Source of the DNA: Phorcus lineatus
Taxonomy: Eukaryota; Mollusca; Gastropoda; Trochida; Trochidae
Assembly: GCA_921293015.1 (NCBI GenBank)
Contig: OV121087.1
Location: 41,898,630-41,962,629, forward strand
DNA: 64,000 bases
Direction of reading: 5' to 3'
Shown: piece after piece, positions 61,356 to 64,000 of the stretch
Numbering within the stretch: the stretch's first letter is position 1
Layout of the letters: each line of letters begins with the position of its first letter
The notes under the pieces: generated by a model
Told to the model about the DNA's origin: nothing
Database searches by the model: none
Seen by the model: only the letters and a program-made list of their open reading frames with translations
Made by a program: the position numbers and the translations under genes

Positions 61356-61770
61356 ATGTCATATGCAGTGATATAAAATCAAAACATATTAACTTTTTAT
61401 GTCCAAAAGAAACATATATGACAAATATTGATTTTCCCATGAAAATCTAAAAACAGTCTTAGAAATGCACAGTGGTGTAGTTATTACGTCCAATATAAAC
61501 GGATACTAGTTATGTAACCTAACAAACACTATCAACTCATAACTGCCCTCCTGGCTGTTTTACATAAGTCTCCAAAATTACGTTTGAGTATTTGATGTGC
61601 GCCACTGTCCGCTTTTCGATCATAATTGCGACGTTCTACTTTCATATTGTCACTGTAAAAAGAAAAAATAATGTGTCTTTTTGGTAAAAGTCGATACTTT
61701 GCGATCAAACGACACCAATGATTAAGTTTGGGATATATGACTCCAACAACTCACGAAGTGGCTCTTTTAA

Positions 61771-62669
61771 CAATATCTCAGTCATTCAACTATTAACTGT
61801 AGGCAGCTCAAGTCAACATAACGTTCAAATGCGCTCGTAAAATTCAGAAATCTAGAGGTTTACACTTTTCACAACCATTCGAAAAAGTCTGCCTGCATTC
61901 AACTTCATGTACTTGAATTGAATGCCATACCAAACACTCTAAGAATGTTTGAAGATCCCAATATTGTGCACTAATTACTCTCCAGCCGATAGTTTAATCA
62001 ATTTCAATTTTGTGTAAGGGACAATAAGAAATCTATTTTATATGAAACCAACGCTTATTTAAAAACGAATATTTGTTTTTTTATCAATCACGGGGTCGCT
62101 AAGATCTGTTTAGTTTTAGGTTTCTATTGTCGTTGTTGTCTAGTAGTGTATTTTCAGAATAACATTTGGTTTCACGACGACGACTTAATTACGGGTTATC
62201 AATATTTCTACGTGGCATTGCATGTCGACATTATTACATGGATTTATCAATGGGTGACCTTCTCTTTCCTTAATTTAGTATAGAAATTTTAACTCATGAG
62301 TTGTTTTGAACAAAGTCATCTTAACAGTTCAATTGTTTTCATTCTTTAAGTTTATACAAAAGTAAGTTTTCTTTTACACGTTTACACTTGCCATTTAAAT
62401 TGTATATGCTCAATGCACCAAATTGCTCTGAACGAAACGAAATTTAAACAAAGCTAAATACATGATTGGACCCGAATTGCTAATTACTATTAAGCCACTA
62501 AATTTTACAGTATAGAACTAGTACAATGTATTCTATACTGACTTACTGACAGTTCAATATCATGCTAAAGAATATTATTTGTAGAGCTCTTTAGTTTGTT
62601 TGTTTGTCAAGTACTATCCAAGTTTGTGAATTTGAAGTAAACTGTTTAACAAACAACCGTCTATCATTT
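61771..62669. other. AT-rich DNA, nothing recognised
   Basis: No open frame above 60 codons and no repeat or RNA signal were seen. Confidence 0.4.
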
Positions 62670-63130
62670 ATCTCCCTGACAAAATTAGACTTTCATTTGG
62701 AAAGTGACTCATGAAAATAGAAACACAAAAACAAACCTTACATTCGTCAATGTCTTGTAAACTAAATGTTTAATACTTTGATCCCAAAAGAAATATATTC
62801 TGTAAACACGTTAAACGCCCCCATGGTTTATGTCATGGTACTGAATATCAAAAACGCATTACTGCATTTTCATGAAATGAATATTCTAAAAAAAAGACCA
62901 TTGACAGTTTTTTTTTCGTTTCATAAGTAATAATTATCTCTAGAATCCCATGAAACACAAAAACAATATATTTTACCAAATCAAATATCCATTAGTGTAT
63001 GGTAAGAAACAGAAACAGCTCTGGACTTAGAAAGTGTCTTAGAAAGGAGCAAACGTGCTGACACAATATGCCTGGGTGACTGCCACTTTTTGTAGGAGCA
63101 CACCCCACATAAGACTCCCTCACTTAATGT
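62670..63130. repeat. Second duplication array, copy 2, right block
   Basis: This is the partner of 52790-53260. The offset is about 9.9 kb, against about 11.3 kb for the left blocks, so the intervening DNA has changed in length since duplication. Confidence 0.7.
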
Positions 63131-63330
63131 TAGTACGACTCATCAGGTTATTTAAATGCCATGACGTTTGACTATATGAGTTTTGTTGGGAGGATTTCTT
63201 CTAACAAGACAATCGGCAAAATTGGTCCCAGCTAGACATGCTCAATGGAGTTTGAATCAGGGGATTCTCAGGGGTTAATATACTGTAGGTAAAATATGAA
63301 ACATCAAAGTGAAAGTAATATTTAAGTATT

Positions 63331-63428
63331 TCAATCTTAAGTAATGCTTGTCATCCATGTGTTTAATAACTGAAATATTGTTCAAAGCATGTTAAACCCC
63401 AACTCACTCACTCACCTCAATCTTAAGT
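63331..63428 (+). mobile_element. Mini-SINE with perfect 12-bp target-site duplication
   Basis: The body, 63343-63416 (74 bp), runs from AATGCTTGTCATCCATGTG through TGAAATATTGTTCAAAGCA to GTTAAACCCCAACTCACTCA, then CTCACC. TCAATCTTAAGT occurs immediately before (63331-63342) and after (63417-63428) it, an exact 12-bp target-site duplication. The last 50 bases resemble the 3' end of the full SINE (minus strand of 18121-18170), including the CACT-type tail. It has no tRNA-like head. The copy at 42762-42835 begins at the same place, so this is a short family and not a random truncation. Confidence 0.88.
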
Positions 63429-64000
63429 GGATGTTATGGACTACGTTATTGCTTAAAACAGTTCTGCTATATCGCGGTATTCAATTAAAAGCGATTAATT
63501 GTTAAAAATAGTAATAGATAATTAATCTATGTGCGGCATGACTTCAAATCATAAGTACATTGTCTCATGTCTTTTCGCACTTTTTCGTCCGGGTAGAGTT
63601 TCAGATACATTAAAAGTAGCATGAGCATAGAAATGTTGCATTTGTATAAGCATTCATAAGAAACTGATATTTTGTTTTTTTGTCTGTTTTTTTTTTATCA
63701 TACATTTATGTTATAATTTTTATAACTGTCTATCATCATTTAGTTTCCAGAGCAGAATTCAGATATATCTTTTAAATCCACAGAAATTGTGTTTTTGGTT
63801 AGTTTTAAGTTTTCAAGGTAGTAAATTATTCAATTTTGACTCTGGAGATGTAATGTTTTCCTAGCCGAACTGTAAATTCCTCATATCTAAAACCTACTGA
63901 AGTTGTGCCTTTTGATAATTTCGATTTGATGCTGTACAGCGAAAGATTCGTTTCAATAGTATAAATTAACACACGTTCATTTTATCTTGCTGAGAGTTTG
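63429..64000. other. AT-rich DNA with the end of the second duplication
   Basis: The segment near 63885-63945 pairs with 54190-54370 (AAGTTGTGCCTTTT, then CTGTACAGC). No gene was recognised up to the end of the window. Confidence 0.4.

Larger units (their letters stand above)
60424..61766 (-). mobile_element. MITE family A, second copy, interrupted by about 0.9 kb
   Basis: The reverse complement of 47643-48114 is found in two pieces. The left piece (60424-60475) starts AAGAGCCATTCAGTGATTTT. The right piece (61356-61766) contains ATAACTGCCCTCCTGGCTGT and ends CACGAAGTGGCTCTT. TTAA flanks both outer ends (60421-60424 and 61767-61770). The interruption lies at the point equivalent to about 48061-48066 in the intact copy. 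It consists of the palindrome at 60476-60633 and the segment at 60630-61355. Confidence 0.88.

Noticed and set aside
1-64000. CRISPR arrays, operons, bacterial promoters or phage genes
   Set aside because: No direct-repeat/spacer pattern, no long tightly packed ORFs and no prokaryotic signals; all mobile elements are of animal type.

Overview
This is an AT-rich stretch of animal nuclear DNA with no recognisable intact host gene. The longest open frame is 119 codons and resembles nothing I know. The source is most likely a mollusc, probably a gastropod. The main clue is a tRNA-derived SINE whose 3' end reads TTAAACCCCAATTCACTCAC, a tail I associate with gastropod repeats. Degenerate Tc1 and mariner transposases, a LINE fragment and small foldback MITEs fit the same picture. 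Bacterial features (operons, Shine-Dalgarno sites, CRISPR arrays) are absent. The window is best read as intergenic or deep intronic DNA.

Layout. 1-12 kb: mostly unique AT-rich DNA with one inverted-repeat element (1190-1648), one degenerate Tc1 transposase (2680-3340), a long polypyrimidine tract (4604-4708), and a small basic minus-strand ORF (9653-9802) preceded by a field of GAACG-like motifs (9803-10190). 12-44 kb: an old array of segmental duplications. Several blocks (called here L, M, N, R, S) recur two to five times at offsets of about 7-9 kb or multiples of that. Younger insertions lie within or between them: a mariner (13858-14512), two foldback MITEs (14929-15187 and 24337-24454), a SINE with target-site duplications (18121-18426), an internally deleted SINE (30038-30149), an eroded SINE (32812-32948) and a second Tc1 (26950-27460).

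45-64 kb: a third Tc1 remnant (45060-45366), then a second, separate two-copy duplication (about 47.5-54.4 kb and 59.5-64 kb). A MITE family has two copies here in opposite orientations (47643-48114 and 60424-61766). The second copy carries about 0.9 kb of inserted DNA: a near-perfect 158-bp palindrome and a 726-bp segment with its own terminal inverted repeats, CRE-like and YY1-like motifs and inverted CCAAT boxes. A LINE ORF2 C-terminus lies at 57032-57360 on the minus strand. A 74-bp mini-element with a perfect 12-bp target-site duplication lies at 63343-63416, with a relative at 42762-42835.

No pathway or operon can be described. The observations most worth following are the nested palindrome element, the mini-SINE family that shares its tail with the full SINE, the small PPKKKK-start ORF behind its GAACG motif field, and the duplication array. 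All similarity statements are by eye; no database was searched.
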